A DNA stretch of 64,000 nucleotides from Halobacteriales archaeon YIM A00010 (GCA_025041175.1 JAKCFJ010000002.1:806001-870000), one strand, 5' to 3'; shown: positions 15,780-24,829, numbered from the stretch's first letter. Made by a program: numbers and translations. The notes: generated by a model not told the origin, from the sequence alone.

Positions 15780-16091
15780 TTAATCTGACTGTCGTTCGTC
15801 AAGTTCGTTAATGAGCTGATTCGCAAGCGATTGGAGATCTTCATCCGAGATGTCATCAAGATGTTCCGATGTCGCGTCCAGGGGTTCTTCGTCGTCCGAC
15901 TCACTTTCGGTGTCTGTCGTCTCTTCGTCCCCGTCGTCTCCGTCTCTGTCTTCGGTTTCAGATTCTTCCTCATCCGATTCGTCCGTACTCTGGAACGAAA
16001 TAGCCGCTTCGAGCTTTTGTCCGAGTACGTCACCTACTTTGCGCCCAAGAATCGATCCAATTGTGCTCGTAATCGTCCTCGTTACAGACAT
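15780..16091 (-). CDS. Small acidic protein at the edge of the gvp island
   Basis: The 103-residue protein has two parts. An N-terminal Gly-spaced amphipathic stretch (TSTIGSILGRKVGDVLGQKL) is followed by about 45 residues of nearly all Asp/Glu/Ser/Thr, then a short helical tail (EDLQSLANQLINEL). The first part resembles residues 73-95 of the long acidic protein at 8215-9324. I know no named family. It converges on gvpM. It could be an accessory gas-vesicle protein that fills a place taken by other gvp genes elsewhere, but this is inference from position and module sharing. Confidence 0.6.
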   Translation of the reverse strand: MSVTRTITSTIGSILGRKVGDVLGQKLEAAISFQSTDESDEEESETEDRDGDDGDEETTDTESESDDEEPLDATSEHLDDISDEDLQSLANQLINELDERQSD

Positions 16092-16378
16092 CTGTTACCT
16101 CCAGCGAGAGTATTAGCTACCCTCACATCAGCATAATCAGTGTCTCACAAAGCGTTTTCGACTACGTGAATAGTAGTGTTCGGTTAAAGATAATAGATGA
16201 AGTGATACAGTCACTGTGCGACCATTCTTAGAATCAACTTCCGCAGCGACGGTAGTAACTGGATCGTGCTCCTCCCGTATGTAGGTCTCAAACCGGGTTC
16301 CAGTGCACGTTCCCATAGTATCCAAACAACTCAACCATCCGTTCTAGGGTCTCGTTGACGGCGTCCAGCTGATGTCCG

Positions 16379-16741
16379 CTACTCCTGGGCAGCACTAACG
16401 AGCTCGGTGATCTCTGTTGTCCGGCTCTCTGATGTGATAAATCGTGATAATGTCCAGGAAAGCTGATTCAAAATGGCATCGTGGCCAGCTTCTGTCAATG
16501 CGTACTCGTTGGTCCGTTTGTCCAGTTCACTTTTCTCAACGAGCCCCATCTCGACGAGATCATCGAGGTTGGGATAGAGCCGCCCATGGTTGACATCCGA
16601 ACCGTAGTACTGTTCGAGCTCGCGTTTGATCGCCAGACCGTAGCGAGCCTCCTCCGAGAGAACGGTGAGGATTCGCTGTTGGAATGCCGTCAGCTCGTGT
16701 GCAATACCTGCATCGCTGTCGTCCGACACTGTTACCGACAT
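16379..16741 (-). CDS. PadR-family transcriptional regulator
   Basis: From the ATG at 16741 this is 120 residues, the normal size. The winged helix is clear: ELTAFQQRILTVLSEEARYG, then LAIKRELEQYYGSDVNHGRL and YPNLDDLVEMGLVEKSELDK. A C-terminal dimerisation helix follows. Haloarchaeal PadR proteins of this type are small DNA-binding repressors. I rejected the longer start at 16861 because the extra 40 residues do not fit the family. It lies 290 bp beyond the gvp island, so a role in gvp control is possible but unproved. Confidence 0.85.
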   Translation of the reverse strand: MSVTVSDDSDAGIAHELTAFQQRILTVLSEEARYGLAIKRELEQYYGSDVNHGRLYPNLDDLVEMGLVEKSELDKRTNEYALTEAGHDAILNQLSWTLSRFITSESRTTEITELVSAAQE

Positions 16742-16854
16742 ACTATGTTCGACTGTTCCATTATACATAATATTATCTGACCATCTCATGGGTATTTGAT
16801 CCATCCCCGAATGATGACGAATGCCCCAGACACGAATAAATGTACGTGTAGAGC

Positions 16855-16989
16855 CGACCATTGATCGTTCGCTAACCGAATTGAGACATCATGGACCCGT
16901 TTGGCATGGAACGGATCATGCGCTGGGAAGGCATCCTCGTAGTACGGTAAGGACAGTTCTTGAGCAAGGAGACCTAATTCCTGTGTCAT
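16855..16989 (-). pseudogene. N-terminal fragment of an HD-domain phosphohydrolase
   Basis: The first 45 residues of the frame starting at 16989 read LAQELSLPYYEDAFPAHDPF and then HAKRVHDVSIRLANDQ. This matches the start of haloarchaeal HD-superfamily hydrolases, where the first metal-binding His falls in HDPFHAKRV. The rest of the protein, including the HD motif itself, is missing, and the frame continues into unrelated residues. Confidence 0.5.
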
Positions 16990-17091
16990 TGGAAAGTGGT
17001 AGTTGACTTTCAGACGACATAGGAGCTATGAAATGCACAGCAAAAAGTCCAGCTGAGTAGCTGTTCCGTGGTATGGTAAATACGGTACGCG

Positions 17092-17114
17092 CGTCCCGAT
17101 GAGGCATCGGGACG
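17092..17114. repeat. 10-bp-arm hairpin with a 3-nt loop
   Basis: The arms CGTCCCGATG and CATCGGGACG pair perfectly around AGG. No gene adjoins it. It belongs to the same structural class as the hairpins at 3852-3934, 28774-28866 and 48032-48135, and shares the CGTCCCG/CGGGACG stem with the palindrome at 29882-29905. Confidence 0.6.
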
Positions 17115-18206
17115 TAAGCATCTATTCAAAACTGTCAGCAGAGTGAATCCGTGGCCGCACACACCGAGTGAGAGTTCATCGGGAGGAGCCAATACGGTAT
17201 CGAGAGGAAAGGTCATCTCCTCTATCCCGTTCCTGCGGCTAAACACGGCCCAAGCGACGACGCACTCCTGCTGTCACCCACTGTTTTATTTCATATATTT
17301 TTCTATAGACATAGAGGTTGTTAGAAATAACCACTCAGATTTGTACGGAGATTCAATCAAGCGTATCGTCGATTGCTGTAGTGTTTTCGGAGGGGTGAAG
17401 TGTCGGCTGTCGGCGTGACTTTCAGCTACCGCTACAACGTCGACCGTTCGGACGAATCCTCTGTCACTCTCACGATCACGAGAGCGAAGTCGCGACAGGT
17501 TGCTCCCCGAAGTCAGGGACAGCGATCGGTGCAGTTGTCAGGTCGGGGCAAGCTCACCGACTGGTCATGTCTAGTGCCCTACAGCGGTCCACTAATGGCT
17601 GTGTATCACCCGATATACGAGATCAGGTGGTGATCTATGAGGGCATCCAGTGGTTCCTCGTGAGAGGTAGTATGGAACACGGTTGTCCAGAGCGGTAGAT
17701 GCCAGCGCTATCCTGCGTAAACAGGCCTATTTCGTGATGGGAACAACAATCACCACTCGGACGCAGTCGCACAGACTACCGTAGGGATGGTTCATCAGGA
17801 TCGTCCATATTCAGTGTAGACACAGCCATCGTGATCGACACGACAGCGGCGTATGCGGGTCTTTCACTCCTCGGTAGACAGGTCATTTCGTGACATCGGT
17901 GAGAACGTGACGATTGCTCCGTGTGGGCGTCAGATCCGGTGCAGTATCGAGAAGATGGTTGGCTATCATTGTCCACGATTATGCTCCCTCGGATCATCAG
18001 TGAGATCACCTGTATGAGTGGATATTTCTCCAGTTATTATAGTCATCAGTAAAATATGAATATTCTCATAAATGTAGTGTTCTATCGAACACTTCGCAAG
18101 TGCTTTTGGTTCCATCGAGGACTTAATCCACGGAACGCGTTCATAGAGGTAGAGTCCTTCGTGAGAGCTGATCTCGCTCTATCTCGATCCCTGGTTAGTG
18201 ATCGAC

Positions 18207-18440
18207 GGTTTGGGTCGTCATCCAGATCGACGGGCGTATCTGCGATTCCGCAACGGCGGTCTGGCCTGAGCACCGCTCCAAGTGCACCGTCAGCTCCTCG
18301 GTCGAAACCGCGGACGTGGGGTGAACCGGCTCGAAGCCACACTGCTCACACTCCCAGACGTCGCCAGCGAACTCCTTGCAGTCTGAAGATGGGCAGATGG
18401 GAGTTCTAATGCATAGATCGAACCGAAATTTGGACCATCA
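18207..18440 (-). pseudogene. C-terminal fragment of a zinc-ribbon protein
   Basis: A frame with no start codon, closed upstream by TGA, reads CPSSDCKEFAGDVWECEQCG and later LTVHLERCSGQ to a stop near 18207. The four cysteines in CxxxxC...CxxC spacing make a zinc ribbon. It is the tail of a lost gene. I cannot name the family. Confidence 0.45.
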
Positions 18441-18812
18441 GGCTATATTTCGGGGCAAGTGGTGCATTGACAAACCATCCAGCCGACCTCTGTTAGCCAT
18501 AGACGGCTGCAAACGCTGGGTGATGTGCGAGATAGCAAGAGAGACGATACCTGAGAAGGTCTACCGAGCCGATTTTACGACTCGTCTGGAATACTAGTAA
18601 GTGATAGTATCCTCGGACCCATCAAACATTTCGAGAGAACTGAGCCAAGTGTCGGAGACCGAGTAGCATACCGAACGAAGCCCTCTATCGATGCTACACG
18701 GAAATTCCAGACCACTCCTAGTGAGAAATAGCCATTTACAGAACTCCATCCTCCAACGTTAGGAATATATTATCGACAAATTGAATATCCGTGAGTTCGG
18801 TGCATCGCTGGA

Positions 18813-19784
18813 TCAGAGCCACGCTACGGAGGTATCCACCGGCGACCGCGGCTCCTCGCCGGCCAGTACGCGGGCGACATCTCGGGCCACGTGCGTGCTC
18901 AAGTCGCGACGCGACGCTTCCGAGTACCAGCTGGTATGGGGTGTAACGATGACGTCTTCGCGGCCGAGCAAAGGTGACTCGTCCGGCGGCTCTGCTGCCA
19001 TCACGTCGATGCCGGCCCGAGCGATCTCGTCAGCATCGAGCGCGGTCAGGAGCGCCTCCTCGTCGATAACGGGACCTCGGGCGGTGTTTATCACAATTGC
19101 GTCGTTGCGCATCTGCTCAAATGCCGCCTCGTCGAAGAGATGTCGGGTATCCTCGTACAGCGGAACGTGAATGGAAACGTACACTGACCGAGCAAGCAGG
19201 TCCTCGAAACCAACCGGCTCGACATCGAAGTGCGCAAGCTCGTGGTCCGGGACGTAGGGATCGTGTGCGAGAACATCGAGTCCCATTCCCTGAACCATCG
19301 CCGCGAGACGACGCGAAATCTTTCCAAACCCGACCAGACCAAGTGTCGATCCGCGGAGGCGGTGGATCGGTCGGCCCTCCTTCCAGGTCCACTCCCCATC
19401 GGTGGTTTGACGGTCAAAAACGTGGACGTTCCGAGCCGCCGCAAGCAGTAACGCGAGCGCGTGGGTCGCCACTTCGTCCACGGAGTAAGCAGGGTCGTGA
19501 ACCACCGTAACGCCATAGGCTTCTGCCGCGTCGACATCGACATTGTCGACGCCGATGCCGGCCCGTCCAACCACTTGAAGCGAATCGACAGTCTCGAACA
19601 CGTCCGCGGTGACGGGCGTCGCCGCATCCACAATGAGTCCCTCCGCATCCTGAACTGCATCCACGACGGACTCTACCGTCCGTGCTTTGGCCTGTATTAC
19701 TTCGGCATCAACTTCGGCGAGAATCTCCTGTTGAACCGATGGATCGACAGTCTTGTCATCACTGATGAGAACCTCTCGCCTCAT
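18813..19784 (-). CDS. D-2-hydroxyacid dehydrogenase (PGDH/CtBP-like)
   Basis: The protein of 323 residues has the D-isomer-specific 2-hydroxyacid dehydrogenase layout. The substrate-binding half has AGIGVDNVDVDAAEAYGV. The Rossmann fold has LGLVGFGKISRRLAA. The catalytic stretches are NTARGPVIDEEAL (Arg), GIDVMAAEPPDESPLL (Glu) and VIVTPHTSWYSE (His). It reduces a 2-keto acid, or oxidises a hydroxy acid, with NAD(P). It lacks the ACT domain of long SerA proteins, so serine biosynthesis is less likely and the substrate is open. I chose the ATG at 19784 because a TATA-like sequence sits about 27 bp upstream, which gives a leaderless transcript. The GTG at 19796 is too close to it. Confidence 0.88.
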   Translation of the reverse strand: MRREVLISDDKTVDPSVQQEILAEVDAEVIQAKARTVESVVDAVQDAEGLIVDAATPVTADVFETVDSLQVVGRAGIGVDNVDVDAAEAYGVTVVHDPAYSVDEVATHALALLLAAARNVHVFDRQTTDGEWTWKEGRPIHRLRGSTLGLVGFGKISRRLAAMVQGMGLDVLAHDPYVPDHELAHFDVEPVGFEDLLARSVYVSIHVPLYEDTRHLFDEAAFEQMRNDAIVINTARGPVIDEEALLTALDADEIARAGIDVMAAEPPDESPLLGREDVIVTPHTSWYSEASRRDLSTHVARDVARVLAGEEPRSPVDTSVAWL

Positions 19785-19804
19785 ACTATGACGCACTGCT
19801 GTAG

Positions 19805-19818
19805 GAATATTATACTGT
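19805..19818 (-). promoter_or_regulatory. Promoter of the D-2-hydroxyacid dehydrogenase
   Basis: Minus-strand AGTATAATATTCC is centred about 27 bp before the ATG at 19784. This is the spacing expected between a TATA box and the first base of a leaderless haloarchaeal mRNA. Confidence 0.55.
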
Positions 19819-19904
19819 CGGCTGGACGTAATTGAACCCGAGGAGGGCGTAGGGCATGAGAGGTCCGTTACTGCCCTACACTCGATGGCATGGGTAACTT
19901 GTCG

Positions 19905-20024
19905 ACCGTTTCACTCCCGTTCCAATCGGAAATACGGTCGTTCATCCGTTCTCGACGCTGGTGGAAGCAGTTCCGCGAACTCGCCATCGGTTGTCTCACT
20001 CACAACCTCGATCAGACACTCTGA
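19905..20024 (+). pseudogene. C-terminal remnant of an IS5-family transposase
   Basis: The stretch encodes RKYG followed by FIRSRRWWKQFRELAIGCL and THNLDQTL to a TGA at 20022-20024. It corresponds to the last about 40 residues of the transposase seen at 2850-3378. One small indel lies after RKYG. Nothing of the rest of the element survives here. Confidence 0.7.
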
Positions 20025-20158
20025 TCAGTAGATGTAGACGAACCTATAATCTCTGCCGACTGTCAGAGCCCCTATAACTGATACAGAGGGTGGATTCAGC
20101 AGAGCGGTCGAATTAGCTGAGGCCGGTAGGTTATGGACTACTGGACTCGACGTACCGC

Positions 20159-20923
20159 TTAGGTGTCTGGTTCGAACTGGAGGTAGGTGACGACCGTCTC
20201 GAATCCCATCCTCTTGTAGAGTGGAGTATCCATCTCGGACGATTGCAACACCCCGACTTGTCAGCCAGCCTCGCGTCCGGCACGGAGCACCTCCCAACTC
20301 ATGGCTTCCCCGATCCCCCGTCGACGGAATTCCTCAACCACGCCGACCGAGTAGACGCCGGCCACGTGCCCGCTCTGTATCAAGAGCCCGCTAGCAGCGG
20401 GGTGTCCGTCCACTCTGCCAAGAAACAAGCGCACATCGTCTGCCGCCAAAGCGGCCTGATCGACCTGCTCTACGACATCCAGCGACCACTCGAAGGCCGA
20501 TGCCGTAACCGTGCTGAACGCGTCACGTTCGTCCGGGTCGGTCACCGCAGCGATCTCGGCGACCGAGTCTCGGGATGGTATCTCATCGAGTGAGGCCATC
20601 GCTATCCCAGGCTGCTCGGCGGCCGTCACGAGGTCGAGGTCGGCACGGTGGTTCGTGACTTCCTCGACCACGGGCTCGGTCACGGTGACCCAGAACGGTA
20701 CGTCACGCTCGGCCATCCACGCGACTGCCGCCGAAAGCTTACTAATGGGCGGAGTGTCGAAGACGAATACTCGATTGAAGATTGGGGCCGGAACCCCGGC
20801 GCAGGCCGCCGTGAGTGGCCCGAACTGTCGAACCTGGCCGGTTTGGGCTTCGTCTGCCAGTGTACCAACGGCACTCCGCAGGTTTTCGTTTGCATCAGTG
20901 ACAAAATCGCGCGTCACGAGCAC
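20159..20923 (-). pseudogene. GNAT-family acetyltransferase interrupted by one in-frame stop
   Basis: The frame from GTG 20923 encodes a GNAT protein with the acetyl-CoA-binding motif VYSVGVVEEFRRRGIGEAM near residues 193-211. It stops at a TGA at 20261-20263, after EVLRAGREAG. The same frame continues beyond that stop with QVGVLQSSEMDTPLYKRMGF and ETVVTYLQFEPDT to a TAA at 20159. That is exactly the expected end of a GNAT fold. A Cys codon (TGC or TGT) changed to TGA would explain it. The first 190 residues form an extra N-terminal domain common in haloarchaeal GNATs. Without the last beta strands the enzyme is probably inactive. Confidence 0.8.
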
Positions 20924-21091
20924 AGTTTCTCCGCATATCGTATTAATAGTTAGCGAGGGTAATTTCGAGAATGGAAAGACAATGTTCGAGATACACGCTC
21001 TCTATTCAGCACGTCCTCTTCGACCTAGCAACTGACAAAAGTTTCAGCAGAGCCGTTGTTTTTTATGGCCAAATCGGTTCACGAACGTGGA

Positions 21092-21343
21092 CTAGTTCGT
21101 ATCAGAAGGCTCTCTCCGGTGGTGCGTATTGTCTCCATCATCGAGTCGTCGCTCTCCATAAGTGGTAACATCGTAAATTCCGTGGCTAGATGTGGTGATA
21201 TAACCTTCCTCGTGGAGCTGGGCACATGCTTGATCCACTGTGAGGGGGTGCTCTTCGATCTGCTCAGCAAGATCCATTACGTGAAGCGCGGTCTGTTCGG
21301 ATAGCGCTCGCAGGATCGCTGCTTCAAGTTGTTTTTTGGGCAT
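21092..21343 (-). CDS. Small winged-helix protein coupled to TFB
   Basis: The 83-residue protein is a minimal winged helix: LEAAILRALSEQTALHVMDL, then AEQIEEHPLTVDQACAQLHE and EGYITTSSHGIYDVTTYG. Its ATG directly follows the TAG of the TFB gene with no gap, so the two are co-translated. It may bind DNA or modulate transcription with its TFB partner, which is inference from the pairing. I do not know a named family for it. Confidence 0.75.
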   Translation of the reverse strand: MPKKQLEAAILRALSEQTALHVMDLAEQIEEHPLTVDQACAQLHEEGYITTSSHGIYDVTTYGERRLDDGDNTHHRREPSDTN

Positions 21344-22321
21344 CTATCGATCACCGTGTTCGCCGTATACGGCAAGCAGTTCCTGGTATCGACTCCGAAT
21401 AGTAACTTTGCTAATATTTGTGGCATCACTCACCGTCGCTTGTGTGAGTCTCTCGTTCGCCAAGCGTGCCACGATGTAGACTGCTGCTGCTGCGAGACCT
21501 GCTGGATTCTTCCCACTATGAACATTCTGTGCCTTGCCTATTTCGAGTATGTTACGCGCGAGGCGCTCGGCTTCGTCGCTTACCTGGAGCTCCGATGCGT
21601 ATTGGCGGAGATACTGGACCGGATCTGTCGTCTCTATCGCAAGCTCAAGTTCCTGAGCGAGATATCGGTACGCACATTGAATCGGGAGCTTTTCCACTCG
21701 GCTCACCGACTCGAACACGGCCAACGTACGGGGTGTATCGTGTTGGTTGGCTGCCGCATACAGGCTGGCGGTCGTCATCGCTTCGATCGATCGACCAGGA
21801 AGCAATTCTTCGGCAACGGTCCGTCGGTAGAGAACCCCAGCTGTTTCGCGGCAGGGTCCTGGCAATCCGAGTGCGGATCCCATGCGGTCGATCTCACCGA
21901 AGGCTTGTTTCAGATTTCGCTCTTGGGGATTTTTGGTTCGGAAACGTTCGTTCCACGTCCGCAGGCGCTGTAGTTGTTCTTGCTTTCGCGGTGAAACACT
22001 GTTGCCGTGTGCGTCTTTGTCTTGCCAGCCAATGATTGTACTGAGTCCCTTGTCGTGCATGAGTTCGGTGACCAGTGCTCCAACTCGGCTTCGTTCGTCG
22101 GCTTCCTCTTCAGAGAACGATCGCCATTCGGGACCACGATCTATCTCACCATCGTCAAGTACTAATCCACGATCCCTACAGGTTCGTTCGCCGTGCTCCT
22201 CGACGACGCAGATTTGTCCATCACACTCGGGACATGTCGTGTATGCCTGGGCTGTGGTCCTATCGTTCTCTTGTTGTTCAGTGGCTTCGTGATCAGTTGC
22301 AGTGATAAGCATCTCGTTCAT
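21344..22321 (-). CDS. tfb: Transcription initiation factor TFB
   Basis: A general archaeal transcription factor. The N-terminal zinc ribbon near residues 30-52 reads CPECDGQICVVEEHGERTCR followed by DRGLVL, and the B-finger follows (GPEWRSFSEEEADERSRVGA). Two cyclin repeats carry the conserved LPGPCRETAGVLYRRTVAE and HSGKNPAGLAAAAVYIVARL. The second ribbon position normally held by a Cys pair reads CRDRG, so one zinc ligand is replaced. Haloarchaea carry many TFBs, and this looks like an accessory, gene-set-specific one. I chose ATG 22321. A GTG start at 22420 would suit a leaderless mRNA from the TATA box at 22440, but adds residues unlike the family. Confidence 0.88.
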   Translation of the reverse strand: MNEMLITATDHEATEQQENDRTTAQAYTTCPECDGQICVVEEHGERTCRDRGLVLDDGEIDRGPEWRSFSEEEADERSRVGALVTELMHDKGLSTIIGWQDKDAHGNSVSPRKQEQLQRLRTWNERFRTKNPQERNLKQAFGEIDRMGSALGLPGPCRETAGVLYRRTVAEELLPGRSIEAMTTASLYAAANQHDTPRTLAVFESVSRVEKLPIQCAYRYLAQELELAIETTDPVQYLRQYASELQVSDEAERLARNILEIGKAQNVHSGKNPAGLAAAAVYIVARLANERLTQATVSDATNISKVTIRSRYQELLAVYGEHGDR

Positions 22322-22437
22322 TGATGGATGGACGCCAGAGTGCCGTGAGCCTCTGATCGCGTGGAGTTGACTAGCAGTATTCAGAGATGCATCATGAACA
22401 GATGGCGGATTCCCATACACTGAGAATTCACCACGTC

Positions 22438-22449
22438 TCTTATATCTCG
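22438..22449 (-). promoter_or_regulatory. TFB gene promoter
   Basis: Minus-strand GAGATATAAGAG is a good haloarchaeal TATA box. It predicts a transcription start near 22418, about 95 bp before the preferred ATG. Confidence 0.5.
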
Positions 22450-22481
22450 CCGCGGACGGTCGCCACGATCAAACCGGCATT

Positions 22482-22627
22482 ATGCAAGGCCGGCTCACAA
22501 CGAATGTTGTTGATGAGGTTGTCGACGAACTCGAATCGTATATCGAGGATGATCAATGACTGACCCAATCCGTCACGAGCTCGCTGGACGCGTGTTATTC
22601 ATTGCTTTCACAACCAGAGCTGGCTGA
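22482..22627 (+). other. Two tiny overlapping ORFs upstream of the MutS-like gene
   Basis: An ORF of 25 codons (22482-22559, MQGRLTTNVVDEVVDELESY) overlaps by ATGA with one of 23 codons (22556-22627, MTDPIRHELAGRVLFIAF). The helical first peptide and the ATGA overlap recall the start of an antitoxin-toxin or transposon gene pair that has been cut short. Neither is long enough to identify. Confidence 0.25.
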
Positions 22628-22761
22628 GAGATCTGGCCGCGGAGACGGCTCGACTTGAGGGATGCATCATGGTGAGGAACCGGTGGGCACGGGGGCTAGT
22701 ACTCACCGATCGTGCTGTCACAGCCCGTAGCGTTAAGCGGCCCCGACTGATGCACAGTGAC

Positions 22762-24531
22762 ATGCGACTGGAGGATTACTGGGGCGTCGGGCCAAAGACT
22801 GCGACCCTGCTTCGCGAGGAACTGGGAGAGGCCGAGGCGGTCGCAGCAATCGAGGCGGTTGACAGCCGCCCGCTCGTGCAGGCAGGCGTGAGTCGCGGGC
22901 GAGCGACACGCATACTTCGGCGCGCCGAAGACAATGACGGGATAGACATCCTGGCGACACGTGACGCCCGCCAGGTGTACCGCGATGTGATCGACCTCGC
23001 AGAAGCATACGCAGTCACCGCACGCGCCGCGGACCGTATCCGTGTCCTGACGCCGTTAACCACTCGCTCAGCCATTGACAACCGGCTCGACGAGACGATG
23101 GCTGCCGTCGACACGTGGGCCGCGCTCACCGAGGAGACCCGCGAGGAGGTGCTCGCCGCGTTCGCAGCGTACGATCAACAAACCGGCGAGGCGGCGGCCG
23201 TCGAGACGGCGCTCGCGCTCCGCGAACTCGACCTGACCAACGGCGTGTTCGCCCCTCTTGTCGAGCTTGACCGTGACGTGCTCATGGATGCTGCACATGC
23301 ACTGCGGGCGCTTGAAACGGATGGATCGGGCATTGCAGACGACGCGGATGAGACGCTGGCCCGCCTGCGTACCGACCTCGGCACGGTCGAGGATCTAGCT
23401 GCCGACACTGAGCGTCTCCTCGAGACACTCGAGGCTGAGGCGCGTGATGCGAGCATGTTCCGCGACGCACTCATCCGACACATTACGGGTGAAACGACCC
23501 TCGACTCCGCGCTGATCCGTGACGCGATGCCCGGTGAGACGACTGACGCATCGATGTTCGTTACCGAGACACTGCGCACGCTCGCAGCGGATCTCCGCGA
23601 GCAGATCGCCGAGCGAGCGGCGACGGTTCGCGCGGACCTCGAAGCGACCGTCGAGCGGGTGGAGGAGGACGTGACCGCAGCCGTCTCAGCCGTCGATGAC
23701 ATCGCCCTACAGGTATCGCTCGCCAGATTCGCGCTCGCCTTCGATCTGCGACGGCCAACTCTCGTTGAAGGGCAGACTGTCCTCGCCGTTCAGGATGCCC
23801 GCAACCTCGATTTACTCGCGGCCGAGGAGGCGGTCCAGCCGATCACGTACGCAGTCGGCTCCCATGAGGGCAACATTGCCGCGCCCGCAACCGATCGCGT
23901 GGCTGTGCTCACAGGAGCGAACAGTGGCGGCAAAACGACACTGCTCGAAACGTTGTGTCAGGTGGCGCTGCTGGCGCACATGGGGTTGCCCGTCCCGGCC
24001 GAGGCAGCGTCAGTGAGCCTCACGAATGCACTCGTCCTTCACCAGCGCCACGCCTCGTTCAACGCAGGCGTGCTCGAAACGACGCTGCAGTCGGTCGTCC
24101 CTCCGCTGACGGATGGTGGCCGGACACTCATGCTGGTCGATGAGTTCGAGGCGATCACCGAGCCGGGGCGGGCAGCCGATCTCTTGCATGGACTCGTGAC
24201 ACTCACCGTCGAGCGTGAGGCGCTGGGAGTGTTCGTCACACACCTCGCGGAGGACCTCGAACCGCTTCCTCCGTCAGCGCGTGTCGACGGGATCTTCGCT
24301 GAAGGACTTACGGACGACTTGGACCTGAACGTCGATTACCAGCCTCGCTTTACCTCGCTCGGGCAGTCAACGCCGGAATTCATCGTCTCCCGACTTGTCG
24401 CCCAGGCGAACGACGCGAGCGAGCGCCTCGGATTCGAGACGCTCGCGCGGGCGGTTGGCCAAGAAGACGACCAGCGGACGCTCACTGATACGCAGTGGAC
24501 AGAGGCAAGCGCGCCGCCCTCCGACGGATAG
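22762..24531 (+). CDS. MutS-family ATPase (haloarchaeal MutS5/MutS2-like)
   Basis: The protein of about 589 residues begins MRLEDYWGVGPKTATLLREE, a helix-hairpin-helix start typical of haloarchaeal MutS-related proteins. A long helical clamp/lever part (about residues 80-330) follows, then the MutS ATPase. Walker A is GANSGGKTTLLETLCQVA near residue 385, the region after it is ASFNAGVLETTLQSVV, and the Walker B site is LMLVDEFEAITEPG near 456. There is no MutS domain I for mismatch binding and no C-terminal Smr nuclease. It therefore resembles MutS4/5-type proteins acting on branched DNA rather than mismatch repair MutS. I chose 22762 over the longer start at 22669 on family resemblance. No mutL lies nearby. 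Confidence 0.82.
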   Translation: MRLEDYWGVGPKTATLLREELGEAEAVAAIEAVDSRPLVQAGVSRGRATRILRRAEDNDGIDILATRDARQVYRDVIDLAEAYAVTARAADRIRVLTPLTTRSAIDNRLDETMAAVDTWAALTEETREEVLAAFAAYDQQTGEAAAVETALALRELDLTNGVFAPLVELDRDVLMDAAHALRALETDGSGIADDADETLARLRTDLGTVEDLAADTERLLETLEAEARDASMFRDALIRHITGETTLDSALIRDAMPGETTDASMFVTETLRTLAADLREQIAERAATVRADLEATVERVEEDVTAAVSAVDDIALQVSLARFALAFDLRRPTLVEGQTVLAVQDARNLDLLAAEEAVQPITYAVGSHEGNIAAPATDRVAVLTGANSGGKTTLLETLCQVALLAHMGLPVPAEAASVSLTNALVLHQRHASFNAGVLETTLQSVVPPLTDGGRTLMLVDEFEAITEPGRAADLLHGLVTLTVEREALGVFVTHLAEDLEPLPPSARVDGIFAEGLTDDLDLNVDYQPRFTSLGQSTPEFIVSRLVAQANDASERLGFETLARAVGQEDDQRTLTDTQWTEASAPPSDG

Positions 24532-24829
24532 TAGTGGTGAGTGATAAGAAGATCTAGTGTAAGCTCGGAAGGGGTTGTCGTGGCTCCAATCGGAGAGAGT
24601 CCATGCATGCATATATTGCACATTAGATTTAATATATTCTAATTTGCCGACAAACGTATCGTCGATATGCAACAGCAGATGGTCGCCATCTCCACTCTAC
24701 TGCTGGAGCGTGTGATCGACAAACCGCTGTACGAATACTTGAGCAGACCAGTTAGTACGGGTAAGAAAGGAGTCAGTAGCTTTGTTGAATTCACGGGTCT
24801 ACTACTCTTGGAGACTGGTAGAAGCGTCC

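Larger units (their letters stand above)
16742..18812. other. Gene-poor 2-kb stretch holding only gene remnants
   Basis: Apart from the HD-domain fragment (16855-16989), a hairpin (17092-17114) and a zinc-ribbon fragment (18207-18440), I find no coding frame with family resemblance on either strand. The base composition is mixed, with AT-rich islands near 17285-17330 and 18030-18080. The stretch looks like a graveyard of decayed inserts. Confidence 0.5.

Noticed and set aside
19811-19822. Solo ATACTGTCGG motif as a fourth MITE end
   Set aside because: No matching inverted end within 300 bp; it overlaps the dehydrogenase promoter and may be chance.
20261-20263. TGA in the GNAT gene read as selenocysteine
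   Set aside because: No SECIS-like element or selenoprotein family; GNATs do not use Sec and haloarchaea are not known to encode it.
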